This document shows positions 17,727-27,996 of a DNA stretch of 64,000 nucleotides, piece by piece. The position numbers were made by a program, and so were the translations under genes. The DNA comes from Salipiger bermudensis (GTDB lineage: Bacteria > Pseudomonadota > Alphaproteobacteria > Rhodobacterales > Rhodobacteraceae). The notes below the pieces were generated by a model, which saw nothing but the letters and a program-made list of their open reading frames with translations, searched no databases and had not been told where the DNA came from. Within the stretch, counting starts at the first letter, position 1. Each line of letters begins with the position of its first letter. Location: contig NZ_JAIUZY010000006.1 of assembly GCF_020171625.1 (NCBI RefSeq), forward strand, positions 186,001-250,000. The letters run 5' to 3'.

Positions 17727-18629
17727 TCAGGCCCGGCCCGTCAGGCCGACCTCGCGGGCGATGCGGCGCAGCGTAGCAAGGCCGAGCGTCTGGTAGAGCA
17801 ATGGGTTGCGGGCCTCGGGGTCCTGCTCGGCCTCGATGACGATCCAGCCGTCGTAGCCGTGCTCTGCCAGCACCCGCAGCAGCGGCGCGAAATCGACCGC
17901 CCCCTCCTGATCGCCGGGCACGGTGAACACCCCGGCGCGGATGCCGTCCATGAACGAGAGCCCCTCCTGTTCGACCCGCGCGCGGATCGCCGGCCTGACG
18001 TTCTTGGCGTGGAAATGGCCCACCCGCGCGATGTGGCGGCGCAGCACCGCCTCCGGGTCGGCGCCGCCGAAGAAACAATGCCCGGCATCGAAGAGCAGAC
18101 GGGTGGCGGGCCCGGTCGCCGCCATGAAGGCATCGATGTCCTCGGGCGACTGCACCACCGTGCCCATGTGGTGGTGGTAGACCAGCGCGATGCCCTGATC
18201 GGCGCAGTGTTGCGCGATGGCCTCGACGCGGGCGCCGAAGTCTTTCATCTGCGCCGCATCGAGCACGACGCGCTCGCTCAGCGGCACATCCAGCCCCTGC
18301 ACCGAGTTCGAGGTCTCGCAGGCGATGCAGACCGTGCAGCCGTTGTGCTTGAGCCGGTCGAGATGCGGCTGGATCGCGGCCTTCTCGTCCTCGACCGAAT
18401 GGGCCAGCAGGTTCAGCGAATGCCAGCCCGAGATGAAGGCGAGCCCCGCCTCCTCCATCATCAGCCGCAGCTCCTCGGGATCGGCGGGCCAGCGGTGGCC
18501 GTTCTCGATGCCGTCGAAGCCGATCTGACGCCCGGCTTCGTCGAGGATGCGGTCGGTTGGGATGTGCGCGCCCAGCGACTGGTCATCGTCATTGGCCCAG
18601 GCGATGGGGTTTGTTCCGAAACGGATCAT
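17727..18629 (-). CDS. iolE: Myo-inosose-2 dehydratase
   Basis: IolE dehydrates 2-keto-myo-inositol to 3D-trihydroxycyclohexane-1,2-dione. The 300-residue TIM-barrel protein begins [15 protein letters not shown], the family's standard start, and carries [36 protein letters not shown] and IVIEAEQDP, which supply the metal-site Glu, Asp and His. The start is set by this N-terminus; a long open frame upstream reads iolD out of frame. It is 20 bp downstream of iolD and 20 bp upstream of iolB. Confidence 0.96.
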   Translation of the reverse strand: MIRFGTNPIAWANDDDQSLGAHIPTDRILDEAGRQIGFDGIENGHRWPADPEELRLMMEEAGLAFISGWHSLNLLAHSVEDEKAAIQPHLDRLKHNGCTVCIACETSNSVQGLDVPLSERVVLDAAQMKDFGARVEAIAQHCADQGIALVYHHHMGTVVQSPEDIDAFMAATGPATRLLFDAGHCFFGGADPEAVLRRHIARVGHFHAKNVRPAIRARVEQEGLSFMDGIRAGVFTVPGDQEGAVDFAPLLRVLAEHGYDGWIVIEAEQDPEARNPLLYQTLGLATLRRIAREVGLTGRA

Positions 18630-18649
18630 CTGGTTTCTCCTCGGCGCGC

Positions 18650-20521
18650 TCAGTTGACGAGGCGCTGGCGTTGCTGGTGGTCGAGATAGGCGGCGTAGGC
18701 TTTTTCGAGGCGGTCGCTGTCGCCGGTCTCCGGGACCGCGACGTCCCACCAGTGGCCGGCCTCGCCAAAGCCGGGGCCCTCGCCCGCGTCGGTCTCGATG
18801 ACGATCACCGTGGGCAGATCGCGGCCGCGCGCCGCCGCCACCGCCTCCTCGAGATCGGCGATCGTGGCGGCCTTCACCGCGTGGGCCCCCATCGCGGCGG
18901 CATGCGCCACGTAGTCGATCTCGGGCTGCGCCGCGACGTTGCAATCGGCGTAGAGGTTGTTGAACGGCGCCCCGCCGCAGCCCTGCTGCAGCCGGTTGAT
19001 GCAGCCGTAGCCGCGGTTGTCGGTCAGCACCACGGTGAAGGGAATGCGCCGCATCACCGCGGTCGCCAGCTCGGAATTGGCCATCATGTAAGAGCCGTCG
19101 CCCACAAAACAGATCACCTCGCGCTCGGGGCAGGCCAGCTTCAGGCCCATGGCACCGGCAATTTCGTAGCCCATGCAGGAGAAGCCGTATTCCATGTGGT
19201 AGCCGCCTTGGCTCGGTTGCCAGAGCAGTTTGAGCGCGCCCGGCATGGTGCCCGCGGCGCACATCGCCACCGCGTCCTCGCCGGTGGCACGCTGCACCGC
19301 ACCGATCACCTCGGCATCGCTCGGGCGCTCCCCGGCGGGGCGCTTCCGGTCGCGGCAATGCTCGGTCACCGCCGCCAGCCATTGCGTGCGGGCGTCGGCA
19401 CCGGCCCAGTGCGCGCGATGGTCGCGCAGCGCCTCCGAGACGCGCTCGAGCGTGACCCGCGCGTCGCCCGTCACCGCAAGCGCGCCGTGCTTTTCGGCGT
19501 CATAGGCCGCGACGTTGACCGAGACGAGCCGGCGCTCCGGGTTGGCAAACAGGGTGCGCGAGCCGGTGGTGAAATCCTGAAAGCGGGTGCCGATGCCGAT
19601 CACCAGATCCGCCTCCGCCGCGAGCGCGTTGGCGGCGGCCGAGCCGTCGACGCCGCTCGCACCGAAGTTCATCGGGTGGCTTTGCGCCAAGGCGCCCTTG
19701 CCCGCCTGCGTCTCGATCACCGGGATTCCGTGGGTCTCCGCAAAGCGCGCCAGCGTCGCCTCGGCCTGCGCGTAGATCACCCCGCCGCCGGCCACGATGA
19801 GCGGCTTCTCCGCCGCCCTGATCCGGGTCACCATTTCCTCGACCTCGCGGCTGTCGGCCAGCGGGCGGCGGATATGCCAGACGCGGGGTTCGAAGAACGC
19901 CTCGGGATAGTCATAGGCCTCGCACTGCACGTCTTGGCAGAAGGCCAGCGTCGCGGGGCCGCACTCGGCCGGATCGGTCATCGTGCGCAGCGCCCGCGGC
20001 AGCGCGGTGAGCAGATGCTCGGGCCGGGTGATGCGGTCGAAATAGCGCGACACCGGGCGGAAGCAGTCATTGGCCGAGACGGTGCCGTCGCCAAAATCCT
20101 CGACCTGCTGCAGCACCGGGTCGGGCCGCCGGGTGGCGAACACGTCGCCCGCCACGATCAGGAGCGGCAGGCGGTTCACATGCGCCAGCGCCGCCGCGGT
20201 CACCACGTTGGTGGCGCCCGGCCCGATCGACGTCGTCACCGCCATGGCGCGGGTGCGCTTCTTGGCCTTGGCATAGGCGATGGCCGCATGGGCCATGGTC
20301 TGCTCGTTCTGCCCGCGCCACGTGGGGAACTCCTCGCGAAGCCCGTGCAGCGCCTCGCCCATGCCGGCCACGTTGCCATGCCCGAAGATCGCCCACATGC
20401 CGTCGACGTAGCGCTCCAGCTTTTGCGCACCTGCCGCGTCGCTGCTTGAGGCCGTGGGGGTCATCTGCACGCTCAGCCATTTCACCATGGCCTGCGCCGC
20501 CGTCAGCCTGATCGTGGTCAT
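18650..20521 (-). CDS. iolD: 3D-(3,5/4)-trihydroxycyclohexane-1,2-dione hydrolase (TPP-dependent)
   Basis: IolD opens the ring of the inositol-derived diketone to 5-deoxy-glucuronate using thiamine diphosphate. The 623-residue protein has the three-domain acetolactate-synthase-like layout: an N-terminal Pyr domain with [13 protein letters not shown], a central domain ([18 protein letters not shown]), and a C-terminal PP domain with [11 protein letters not shown] through TDNRGYG (about 472-505). I use the ATG at 20519-20521 ([11 protein letters not shown]) because GGGAGG lies about nine bases upstream; an ATG three codons earlier overlaps that site. It lies about 100 bp downstream of iolC and leads into iolE-iolB. 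Confidence 0.95.
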   Translation of the reverse strand: MTTIRLTAAQAMVKWLSVQMTPTASSSDAAGAQKLERYVDGMWAIFGHGNVAGMGEALHGLREEFPTWRGQNEQTMAHAAIAYAKAKKRTRAMAVTTSIGPGATNVVTAAALAHVNRLPLLIVAGDVFATRRPDPVLQQVEDFGDGTVSANDCFRPVSRYFDRITRPEHLLTALPRALRTMTDPAECGPATLAFCQDVQCEAYDYPEAFFEPRVWHIRRPLADSREVEEMVTRIRAAEKPLIVAGGGVIYAQAEATLARFAETHGIPVIETQAGKGALAQSHPMNFGASGVDGSAAANALAAEADLVIGIGTRFQDFTTGSRTLFANPERRLVSVNVAAYDAEKHGALAVTGDARVTLERVSEALRDHRAHWAGADARTQWLAAVTEHCRDRKRPAGERPSDAEVIGAVQRATGEDAVAMCAAGTMPGALKLLWQPSQGGYHMEYGFSCMGYEIAGAMGLKLACPEREVICFVGDGSYMMANSELATAVMRRIPFTVVLTDNRGYGCINRLQQGCGGAPFNNLYADCNVAAQPEIDYVAHAAAMGAHAVKAATIADLEEAVAAARGRDLPTVIVIETDAGEGPGFGEAGHWWDVAVPETGDSDRLEKAYAAYLDHQQRQRLVN

Positions 20522-20623
20522 CTCGTACATCCTCCCAAGGGCGCCCTGCCCTTCTCTACGTTCCAAATACTCCGGGGGAGTCCGCGCCTGCGCGGACGGG
20601 GGCAGCGCCCCCGCGCCTCCCTC

Positions 20624-22537
20624 TCAGGCCGCATCGGGCCTTGCGGCGTCGCGTGCCGCGTCCCAGATGCGGCAGAGCCGCGCGAAGCGTCCGGCCATCT
20701 GCGCCACCGCCTCGGCATCACTCATCTCGCCGCGCATCCAAGCGCGCGCCGCATCGGCAAAGATCGTGCGCCCGACGGCAAAGCCCTTGACCAGCGGCTG
20801 CGTCGCGGCGAGCGCGAAGCTCTCCGCCAGCTCGGCCTCCGGCGCGTCGAGGCCCAGCACCACGATGCCGCGGGTGCGGGGATCGTTGCGCTCGATGGCG
20901 TCGACCGCCCTCTGCCAGGCCGCCTCGGTGCGGAACGGTTCGAGCTTCCACCAGTCCGGGTAGACGCCCGCGTCGTAGAACTGCTGGATCAGCACCGCGG
21001 TGGTGTCGTCCTCCACCGGGCCCACCTTCGACGGGATCACCTCGAGCAGGAATTCCAGCCCGCTGCGCCGCGCCGCGGTGAAAAGCCGCTTCACGCGCTC
21101 TTCCTGAAGCGCACGCATCGTTGCGTCGTCGTCGGGGTGGCAGAAGACCAGCAGCTTGACCACGTTCTCCCGCGGCCATTCGCGGAACTGGCCAAGATCC
21201 TCGCCAAGCTCGGGCTCGAACCGGATCGGGCGGGAACCGGGATCCTCGGTCGGTCGCCCGATCCACAGGCCGGAGCCGCTGGCCGAGTGCAGCGCCGCGC
21301 GTCCGATGCGGTTGTCGCAAAGGATGCCGTAGCCACCCTGCCCGCCCTGCACCTCGAGCGCCGCCTGCAGGCAAAGCTCCTTGAAAGCGCCGCCTTTCTC
21401 GGGCGTGTAGCCTGCCATCTCCTCGAGCTGCATCCGGTGGTCGAAGGCGAAGGTCCGCAGCGTCGACCAGTCGCCGTGACGGTTGGTGGCCCAGTGCACC
21501 TGCTCAAGCTCGGCATCGTTGCGCAGATCGGGGCGCACGATGCCGCGCTCGAAGAAGAACTGAAGCTCCTCCCAGCTTGGGTAGGCGGGGGTGCAGCCGT
21601 GGCGCGAGACCGCGAAGGCGCCGCAGGCATTGGCGTATTTCAGCGCCACCGGCCAGTCTTCGCCGTCGAGCCAGCCCTTGAGCAAGCCGGACATGAAGCC
21701 GTCGCCCGCCCCCAGCACGTTGAACACCTCGATGGGAAAGCCCGGCCCGGTCTGGCCGTCGTCGAGACTGTCGGGGATCGCGCCCTCGAAGGCCGCGGCC
21801 CCCATCGGCCCGCGCTTGCAGACCAGCGTCGCGTCCGAGAGAGCGCGCACCGCGCGCAACGCCTCGAGTGTGTCGGTGGTGCCGCCGGCGATATGAAACT
21901 CTTCCTCGGTTCCGACGATCAGGTCGAACAGGGGCAGCACCTCCTGCAGGCTTTCGGTCACCCGCGCGCTCTCGACAAAGCGGCTCTCGCCGTCGCCATG
22001 GCCCGCGACGCCCCAGAGGTTGGGGCGGTAGTCGATATCCAGCGCGGTGCGGCCGCCATGCGCCTTGGCGAGTCTCAGAGCCTTCAGCACCGCCGCGCGC
22101 GGCGTGGCGTGGGCGAGATGCGTGCCGGTGGCCACGACGGCGCGGGCCGAGGCCACGAAATCTTCGTCCACGTCGTCTTCGCAAAGCGCCATGTCGGCGC
22201 AGTTCTCGCGGTAGAAGATCAGCGGGAACTGCTCCTGATCGCGAATGCCGAGGATCACCAGCGCGCTCAGCCGGTCGGGGTCGGTCTTCACGCCGGCCAC
22301 CTCGACCCCGTGGCGCACCAGCTCCTCGCGGATGAAGCGGCCCATGTGCTCGTCGCCCACGCGCGAGATCAGCGCCGAGCGCATCCCGAGCCGGGCGGTG
22401 CCGCAGGCCATGTTCGTGGGCGATCCGCCGATATACTTGTCGAACGAGCCCATGTCCTCGAGTCGCCCGCCGATCTGCGCGCCGTAGAGATCCACCCCCG
22501 CGCGGCCGATGGTGATGACGTCCAGTCTCTTGTTCAT
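20624..22537 (-). CDS. iolC: 5-dehydro-2-deoxygluconokinase fused to a DUF2090 aldolase-like domain
   Basis: Residues 1 to about 320 are a PfkB-family kinase: [15 protein letters not shown] near 37-51 and [12 protein letters not shown] near 273-284. This part phosphorylates 2-deoxy-5-keto-gluconate. The C-terminal half (about 340-637, starting [21 protein letters not shown]) is a DUF2090 TIM-barrel domain related to class I aldolases. Such fusions are common in proteobacterial inositol clusters, and the second domain may do the IolJ aldolase step. No separate iolJ or iolA is in the window. The ATG overlaps the stop of the upstream Gfo/Idh dehydrogenase. Confidence 0.94.
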   Translation of the reverse strand: MNKRLDVITIGRAGVDLYGAQIGGRLEDMGSFDKYIGGSPTNMACGTARLGMRSALISRVGDEHMGRFIREELVRHGVEVAGVKTDPDRLSALVILGIRDQEQFPLIFYRENCADMALCEDDVDEDFVASARAVVATGTHLAHATPRAAVLKALRLAKAHGGRTALDIDYRPNLWGVAGHGDGESRFVESARVTESLQEVLPLFDLIVGTEEEFHIAGGTTDTLEALRAVRALSDATLVCKRGPMGAAAFEGAIPDSLDDGQTGPGFPIEVFNVLGAGDGFMSGLLKGWLDGEDWPVALKYANACGAFAVSRHGCTPAYPSWEELQFFFERGIVRPDLRNDAELEQVHWATNRHGDWSTLRTFAFDHRMQLEEMAGYTPEKGGAFKELCLQAALEVQGGQGGYGILCDNRIGRAALHSASGSGLWIGRPTEDPGSRPIRFEPELGEDLGQFREWPRENVVKLLVFCHPDDDATMRALQEERVKRLFTAARRSGLEFLLEVIPSKVGPVEDDTTAVLIQQFYDAGVYPDWWKLEPFRTEAAWQRAVDAIERNDPRTRGIVVLGLDAPEAELAESFALAATQPLVKGFAVGRTIFADAARAWMRGEMSDAEAVAQMAGRFARLCRIWDAARDAARPDAA

Positions 22538-23655
22538 GTCGCGTCTCCAAGGCTGACAGGCTGGCCGCCCGAGGCCGCCATGGCGTGTATGATGCGCTCG
22601 ATCTCGAGCCCGGCGGCGAAGTCGGGCCCGGCGGGCGCGGCGCCGGAGATGGCGGCGCAGAGGTCGCGCGCCTCGATGACCTTTTGCTCGTTGAAGCCGA
22701 AATTGTGCCCCGGCGCGGGGCAGAAGGCGGCAAAGCCGGGTTGCTCGGGTCCACTCAGATGCCGCGTGAAGCCGGGCTCTCCGGCGCGATGCACCCAGAG
22801 CTCGTTCATGTTTTCCTGATCGAACACGATCGTTCCGTCCGAGCCGTGCACCTCCCATTGCAGGCGGCATTTCCGGCCGCGCGCCACGCGGGAGGTCGCG
22901 AAGAATCCCTGCGCGCCGCTCTCGAAGCGCAGCAGCGCCAGAGCGCTGTCCTCGTTCTCGACCGTCCGCATCCCCTCGGGCGAGGGACGTTCGGGGATGG
23001 CGATCTGGGTCATCGCGGTCAACTCCGTGACCGGTCCCATGAGCGCCAGCATCTGGCTCACGAGGTGGCAGCCCAGATCGCCAAGCGCGCCCAGCCCGCC
23101 ACCTTCATGAGTCATGCGCCACGACCACGGCAGCGCGGGATCGGCGGAATAGTCCTCGTCATAGACGCCACGGAAGCTGCGCAGCTCGCCGATCTCGCCG
23201 CGCGCGATCATCGCCTGCGCGGCGCGGAAGGACGGGTTGCGCAGGTAGTTGTAGCCCAGAAGCGTGTGCTGGTCGGGGCGCGCCAGCGCCAGTCCCGCCA
23301 TCGCCTCGGCGTCGCTCAGCGTCAGCGCCATCGGCTTTTCCAGCCAGACATGCTTGCCCGCCTCGAGCGCGGCATCGGCCATGGCGCGGTGCAGCCCGTT
23401 GGGTGTGGTGATCGAGACCACGTCGACCCGCGGGTCGGCCACCGCCGCGCGCCAGTCGGTCATGGCGCGGTCAAAGCCGAACTGCGCGGCAAACGTCTCA
23501 GCTTGGCCCGCGTCGGCGTCGCAGAGAATCTCGAGCCGGGGGCGGGCGCCGCCGAAGACGGTGGCGACGTTGTTCCAGGCCATGGCGTGGCACTTGCCCA
23601 TGAAGCCGGTCCCGATCAGGGCCACTCCGAGCGATGTCTGGGGCATGTCAGGCAT
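22534..23655 (-). CDS. Gfo/Idh/MocA-family dehydrogenase, probable inositol-stereoisomer dehydrogenase
   Basis: The 373-residue NAD(P)-dependent oxidoreductase has a Rossmann motif ([13 protein letters not shown]), the catalytic-lysine motif LEKPMALT and the GDLGCH segment giving the Asp/His pair. It is a second dehydrogenase in the inositol operon alongside iolG and may oxidise scyllo-inositol, D-chiro-inositol or a similar isomer. That substrate is inference from position. The start [10 protein letters not shown] was preferred over an upstream methionine 14 codons away and a downstream MPQTSLG. The stop overlaps the iolC ATG; the ABC ATPase gene ends 70 bp upstream. Confidence 0.85.
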   Translation of the reverse strand: MPDMPQTSLGVALIGTGFMGKCHAMAWNNVATVFGGARPRLEILCDADAGQAETFAAQFGFDRAMTDWRAAVADPRVDVVSITTPNGLHRAMADAALEAGKHVWLEKPMALTLSDAEAMAGLALARPDQHTLLGYNYLRNPSFRAAQAMIARGEIGELRSFRGVYDEDYSADPALPWSWRMTHEGGGLGALGDLGCHLVSQMLALMGPVTELTAMTQIAIPERPSPEGMRTVENEDSALALLRFESGAQGFFATSRVARGRKCRLQWEVHGSDGTIVFDQENMNELWVHRAGEPGFTRHLSGPEQPGFAAFCPAPGHNFGFNEQKVIEARDLCAAISGAAPAGPDFAAGLEIERIIHAMAASGGQPVSLGDAT

Positions 23656-23725
23656 GATCGCACCCGATGGTTCGGTGGGGAAAGGTGCGGACGGCACAGC
23701 AGCCGCCGCCCGCGGGGGGAGGACC

Positions 23726-24547
23726 TCAGATCGTGCCGCCGAGCGAGCCTTCGAGCTCGGCCAGCTCCTGTCCGCCGGCCATCAGATCCTGGAGCTCGGT
23801 CGAGCTGATCTCGCCCTTCACGGCGGTGCCGAGGGTCTGGCCGCGGTTGAGCACGGTGAAGCGGTCGCCGACCGCCATGGCGTGGCGCACGTTGTGGCTG
23901 ATGAAGACCACGCCGACGCCCTGCTGGCGCACCCGGTCGATGGTTGAAAGCACGTTGGAGGTCTGCCGCACGCCGAGCGCCGAGGTCGGCTCGTCGAGGA
24001 TCAGCACCTTGGCGCCGAAATGCACCGCGCGGGCGATGGCGACGGTCTGCCGTTCGCCCCCGGAGAGCGTGCCGACGGCCTGATCGGGCGCGCGCAGGTT
24101 GATGCCCATCTTACGCATCTCCTCCATGCAGATCTCGTTGGCGCGATCGACATCGAAGCGTTTCGCGATCCCTCGGCCCTTGGTGGGCTCGCGCCCCATG
24201 AAGAAATTGCGTGTCACGGACATCAGCGGGATCATCGCGAGATCCTGGAACACCGTGGCGATGCCGGCCTCCATGGCGTCGCGCGGGCTGTCGAAGGCCA
24301 GAGGCTTGCCCTCGAAGAAGATCTTGCCGGCGGTGGGCTTGTGCACCCCCGACATCGTCTTGATGAAGGTCGACTTGCCGGCGCCGTTGTCGCCCAGAAG
24401 GCAATGACATTCGCCGGGGGTCACATCGAAGGTCACGCCGTTCAGGGCGATGACATTGCCGAAGTGCTTCTTGATGTTCTCCATGTGGATGATGGGTTTG
24501 GCATCGGTGGGCACATCGCCGTGGTGAAATCTGCTATCGTGCGACAT
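23726..24547 (-). CDS. iatA: Inositol ABC importer, ATPase
   Basis: The 273-residue single-domain CUT2-type ATPase has Walker [10 protein letters not shown] (52-60), signature LSGGERQ, Walker [13 protein letters not shown] and switch histidine ISHNVRH. Most CUT2 ATPases are double-domain proteins of about 500 residues; single-domain versions occur in this inositol/fructose-type subgroup. The gene follows the permease by 1 bp and precedes the dehydrogenase-iolC group. Energises import through IatP and the periplasmic binding protein. Inositol specificity is assigned from the operon. Confidence 0.9.
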   Translation of the reverse strand: MSHDSRFHHGDVPTDAKPIIHMENIKKHFGNVIALNGVTFDVTPGECHCLLGDNGAGKSTFIKTMSGVHKPTAGKIFFEGKPLAFDSPRDAMEAGIATVFQDLAMIPLMSVTRNFFMGREPTKGRGIAKRFDVDRANEICMEEMRKMGINLRAPDQAVGTLSGGERQTVAIARAVHFGAKVLILDEPTSALGVRQTSNVLSTIDRVRQQGVGVVFISHNVRHAMAVGDRFTVLNRGQTLGTAVKGEISSTELQDLMAGGQELAELEGSLGGTI

Positions 24548-24548
24548 C

Positions 24549-25655
24549 TCAGCGTTCCCCCGTCACGCGCTTGCGGATCACGTTGTTGAAGACCACGGCC
24601 AGCAGCAGCATCCCGCCAAGGAAGATCTGGAACCAGTCCTGATCGAAATCGGTGTAGGTCAGGCCGATGGTGACCATGCCGAAGATGATCGCGCCGAAGA
24701 AGGCGCCGATGGCCGAGCCGTAGCCGCCGGTCAGAAGGCAGCCGCCGATCACCGCCGTGATGATCGCCTCGAACTCCTTCATGAAGCCGCGCCGGGCATC
24801 GGTGGAGCCGGCATCGATCACCGTGATCACGGCGACCAGCGCGGCGGCACAGGCGGTGAGCATGAACAGCGAGATCTTCACGTTGCGCACCGGCACGCCG
24901 GAGTTCTTGGCGGCGTTGGTGTCACCGCCGGTGGCGAAGACCCAGTTGCCTACGGGCGTGCGCAGCAGCACGTAGGTGGCGACCAGCGCGAAGGCGATGA
25001 ACCAGAGGATCTCGACCGGGATGCCGGGAACCTTGGGGGTGCCCGACTTGAAGGTCTCGATCAGGCCGAGCGAGGCGAGCCAACCGAACAGCCCGGTGAA
25101 GGCATCGCCCGAGAAGACCGGCGCGAGCCAGTCGCCCTCGACGGCGTCGCGCACGCCGCGAAGCTGGGTCGATCCGCCGGTGAACAGCTTGAGCCCGACC
25201 AGCGAGGCGCCGCGCAGGATGAAGAGCCCGGCCAGCGTCACGATGAAGGAGGGAAGACCGGTGCGCAGCACGATCATGCCGTTCACCGCGCCGATGCAGG
25301 CCGCGAAGGCCAGGGTCAGCGGGATGGCGAGGATCAGCGGCAGGCCCGTATTGACCGTGAGCACCCCGAAGATCATCCCCGCGAAGGCCACCATCGAGCC
25401 GATCGAGAGGTCGAACTCGCCGCCGATCATCAGCATCGCCGCGGCGATGCCGAGAATGCCGAGCTGCGCCGCCGGGGTCATGAAGTTCATGATGCCCGAG
25501 AGGGTGAACATAGCGCTGTCCGCGGTGAACAGGAAGAACAGGGTGACGAGCACGACCCCGCCGATGGCCCCCAGTTCCGGCTTCTTCATGAGTTTGGTTG
25601 CAAAGGATTCCGCGCGAATGCGCTCATCCGGCTGCTCGATCATGTCGGCAGACAT
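24549..25655 (-). CDS. iatP: Inositol ABC importer, permease
   Basis: The 368-residue membrane protein belongs to the RbsC/BPD_transp_2 family of CUT2 permeases. It has about nine or ten hydrophobic segments, the conserved [15 protein letters not shown] near the middle of the first half, and a [19 protein letters not shown] loop near the C-terminus. A charged N-terminal tail ([16 protein letters not shown]) precedes the first helix. It stands between the binding-protein gene (64 bp upstream) and iatA (1 bp downstream), completing a binding protein-permease-ATPase importer. Confidence 0.92.
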   Translation of the reverse strand: MSADMIEQPDERIRAESFATKLMKKPELGAIGGVVLVTLFFLFTADSAMFTLSGIMNFMTPAAQLGILGIAAAMLMIGGEFDLSIGSMVAFAGMIFGVLTVNTGLPLILAIPLTLAFAACIGAVNGMIVLRTGLPSFIVTLAGLFILRGASLVGLKLFTGGSTQLRGVRDAVEGDWLAPVFSGDAFTGLFGWLASLGLIETFKSGTPKVPGIPVEILWFIAFALVATYVLLRTPVGNWVFATGGDTNAAKNSGVPVRNVKISLFMLTACAAALVAVITVIDAGSTDARRGFMKEFEAIITAVIGGCLLTGGYGSAIGAFFGAIIFGMVTIGLTYTDFDQDWFQIFLGGMLLLAVVFNNVIRKRVTGER

Positions 25656-25719
25656 CGTCCCCTCCCGTGGCGGTGGTGCGTGGGCCGCGCGCCTCCCGCG
25701 CGACCCTTTGATCGGTGGT

Positions 25720-26643
25720 TCAGCGAATGCCCTGGGCGGACAGGTCGATCACCTGCGCGGCGCTGTCCTGGGTCACGAGGTTCGGACCCGAAGGCACGTC
25801 GCCGCCCGGCACCAGCCCGTAGGCTGCGTTCAGCGCCAGGAAGCTGACCGGCAGGTAGCCTTGCAGGAACTGCTGCTGGTCGATGGCGAAGGCCGCCTTG
25901 CCGTCGGCCACCGCCTCGAGGAACCCGGCCGAGAGATCGAAGCTCGCGATCAGCACGTCGTCGCGGCCAAGCGCCTCGACCGCCGCCACCGCCGGTTCGC
26001 CGACCAGCGAGGCGCCGAGGCCGAGCACGGTGTCGACATCGGGATCGGAGTCGAGCGCGGCCCGGACCTTGGATTCGACCTCGGTCGGATCGTTCATCGT
26101 CGGGATCACCGTGACCTCCTGGCCGAAGCCCTCGGCAAAGCCCTCGCAGCGCATGTCGAGCGAGACGTTGCCGACCTCCTGGTTGACGCAGATGCCCTTG
26201 GTGCCGCCCATCTCGGCCAGCTTCTCGCCGGCGGCGCGGCCCGCGTCATACTCGGACTGGCCGACATGCAGCAACGCGCCCAGCTCGTGGGCCACATCGG
26301 AGCCGGAGTTCATCGAGATCACCGGGATGCCGGCCTCGACGGCGCGCTGGATCGACGGCCCGAGCGCGTCGGCATCCGGGATCGAGACCACCAGCCCGTC
26401 GGGCTCCTGGTTCACCGCGGCATCGATCATCTGGCTCATCTGGACCATGTCGAAGGTCTCGGGCGAGCGGAACTCGACATTGGCGCCGGTGTCCTCGCCG
26501 GCCTTCTGGACGCCGTTCTTGACCACCGACCAGAACGGGTCGTTGGCCTGGCCATGCGCCACGACGATGATGTCGGCGGCAAGCGCGGGTGCGGCCACGG
26601 CAAGCGCGGTTGCGGTCGCGACGGATGCGAGCAATTTGTTCAT
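25720..26643 (-). CDS. ibpA: Inositol ABC importer, periplasmic binding protein
   Basis: The 307-residue protein has a Sec signal peptide (MNKLLASVATATALAVAAPALA) and a type I periplasmic-binding fold like RbsB: IIVVAHGQANDPFWS at the start, DGLVVSIPDADAL and AFAIDQQQFLQGYL near the C-terminus. The gene is the first of the importer set, 135 bp downstream of iolG and 64 bp upstream of the permease. Ligand assignment as myo-inositol follows from the iol context. A longer upstream frame lacks a ribosome site, whereas GGGAGG lies just before the chosen ATG. Confidence 0.9.
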   Translation of the reverse strand: MNKLLASVATATALAVAAPALAADIIVVAHGQANDPFWSVVKNGVQKAGEDTGANVEFRSPETFDMVQMSQMIDAAVNQEPDGLVVSIPDADALGPSIQRAVEAGIPVISMNSGSDVAHELGALLHVGQSEYDAGRAAGEKLAEMGGTKGICVNQEVGNVSLDMRCEGFAEGFGQEVTVIPTMNDPTEVESKVRAALDSDPDVDTVLGLGASLVGEPAVAAVEALGRDDVLIASFDLSAGFLEAVADGKAAFAIDQQQFLQGYLPVSFLALNAAYGLVPGGDVPSGPNLVTQDSAAQVIDLSAQGIR

Positions 26644-26778
26644 GATGGTGTTTCCTCCCTGGAAATGTTGCGCGGCGACAGCGCGCCGCGCCTCGATACC
26701 CGGCACAATCGGGGCCGGCCCCGTTCGACCCGTGCGCGCGGCATCTCCTCTTGCCGGACGCACGGGAAACCTTGCGCC

Positions 26779-27765
26779 TCAGAGCGTCACGATCTCGCCG
26801 GCTCTGAGGGAGTGCGTCGCCGCCTCGGCGAGCTCGAGCGCCGCGATGCCATCCTCGAGCGTCACGGGCATCGGCGTGCCGTCGAGCACCGCGGAGACGA
26901 AGGCCTCCCACTCGGCGGCGAAGGCGGGCATGTAGCGCTCGAGGAAGAAGTAGGTCGGCTTGGCCGAGACGACCCCGGCGGTGGTCGACTTGACGACGCT
27001 GTTCTCAAGCATGTTGCCCGCCTGCAGCATCCCCTCGGAGCCCAGAAGCTCGATGCGCTGGTCGTAGCCATAGACCGCGCGGCGGCTGTTCTTGATCACC
27101 GCGATGCTGCCGTCGGCATAGGTCATGGTGACCACCGCGGTATCGACATCGCCCGCCGCCCCGATCTCGGGGTCGACGATGCTGCTGCCGGTGGCCCGCA
27201 GCGTGACCGGGCGCGCTCCCATCAGGAAGTTCGCCATGTCGAAATCGTGGATCATCATGTCCCGGAACAACCCGCCCGACACCTTGATGTAGCTCACCGG
27301 CGGCGGCGCCGGATCGAAGGAGGTCAGCGAGAGCAGCTCGGACTTGCCGATCTCGCCGGCCATCGAGGCCCGCTTGAGGACCGAGAAGTTCGGGTCGAAG
27401 CGACGGTTGAAGCCGATCATCACCGGCTGACCGGAGGCCGCGACCGCCTTTTGGCAGGCCCGCGCCCGCTCGAGCGAGAGGTCGACGGGCTTCTCGCACA
27501 GCACCGCCTTCCCGGCGGCGGTGGCGGCCTCGATCAGAGGGGAGTGGGTGTCGGTGGAGGTTGCCACGAGCACCGCGTCGATCTCGGGATCGGCGATGAT
27601 CTCTTCCGAGCTGCGCGCTTGTGCGCCGTGACGGCCGGCGAGCTGTTCCGCCGCTTCGGCCTGGACATCCGAGACCGCGGCCAGCGTCGAGCGCGGGTTG
27701 TTAGCGATGTTGACCGCGTGCACCTGACCGATCCGGCCAGCGCCGAGCAAACCTACCTTGAGCAT
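26779..27765 (-). CDS. iolG: Myo-inositol 2-dehydrogenase
   Basis: IolG oxidises myo-inositol to scyllo-inosose with NAD, the first step of the pathway. The 328-residue protein has a Rossmann GAGRIGQVHA (8-17), EKPVDLS with catalytic K92, and RDMMIHDFDMANF with D169 and H173, matching the K-D-H triad of Bacillus IolG. The start MLKVGLLGAG is preceded by GGGAGG. It is the first gene of the minus-strand inositol operon, facing the LacI-family regulator across a region with three operators. Confidence 0.94.
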   Translation of the reverse strand: MLKVGLLGAGRIGQVHAVNIANNPRSTLAAVSDVQAEAAEQLAGRHGAQARSSEEIIADPEIDAVLVATSTDTHSPLIEAATAAGKAVLCEKPVDLSLERARACQKAVAASGQPVMIGFNRRFDPNFSVLKRASMAGEIGKSELLSLTSFDPAPPPVSYIKVSGGLFRDMMIHDFDMANFLMGARPVTLRATGSSIVDPEIGAAGDVDTAVVTMTYADGSIAVIKNSRRAVYGYDQRIELLGSEGMLQAGNMLENSVVKSTTAGVVSAKPTYFFLERYMPAFAAEWEAFVSAVLDGTPMPVTLEDGIAALELAEAATHSLRAGEIVTL

Positions 27766-27824
27766 GATGTCCTCCCGTTGCGCGGCGCCTCCAACGCCGC
27801 TGTCGGGGAACAGGAATACGCCTT

Positions 27825-27840
27825 TTGCACGCGCGTGCAA
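27825..27840. promoter_or_regulatory. LacI-type operator 1 (inositol regulon)
   Basis: TTGCACGCGCGTGCAA is a perfect 16-bp palindrome with the central CG expected for LacI-family operators. It is the iolG-proximal copy of three in the shared intergenic region, 60 bp upstream of the iolG ATG. Confidence 0.85.
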
Positions 27841-27847
27841 CACATTT

Positions 27848-27863
27848 TTGCACGCGCGTGCAC
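27848..27863. promoter_or_regulatory. LacI-type operator 2 (inositol regulon)
   Basis: TTGCACGCGCGTGCAC matches operator 1 at 15 of 16 positions and starts 23 bp after it, about two helical turns. Same-face binding by two regulator dimers is therefore possible. Confidence 0.83.
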
Positions 27864-27892
27864 ACCGTATGGAGTAGTTGGCCTTCAACCCC

Positions 27893-27908
27893 TTGCACCC
27901 GCGTGCAA
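27893..27908. promoter_or_regulatory. LacI-type operator 3 (inositol regulon), with trailing half-site
   Basis: TTGCACCCGCGTGCAA differs from operator 1 at one position. A further half-site (CGCGTGCAG) follows at 27912-27920. It is nearest the regulator gene and probably mediates its autoregulation. Confidence 0.8.
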
Positions 27909-27996
27909 AACCGCGTGCAGATTTCCGACTTTCTTGCTAGAACCGAAGGGACGGCGCAGCCCTTGCGCCGCGAAAACCACGTCGGAAGGACATCCC

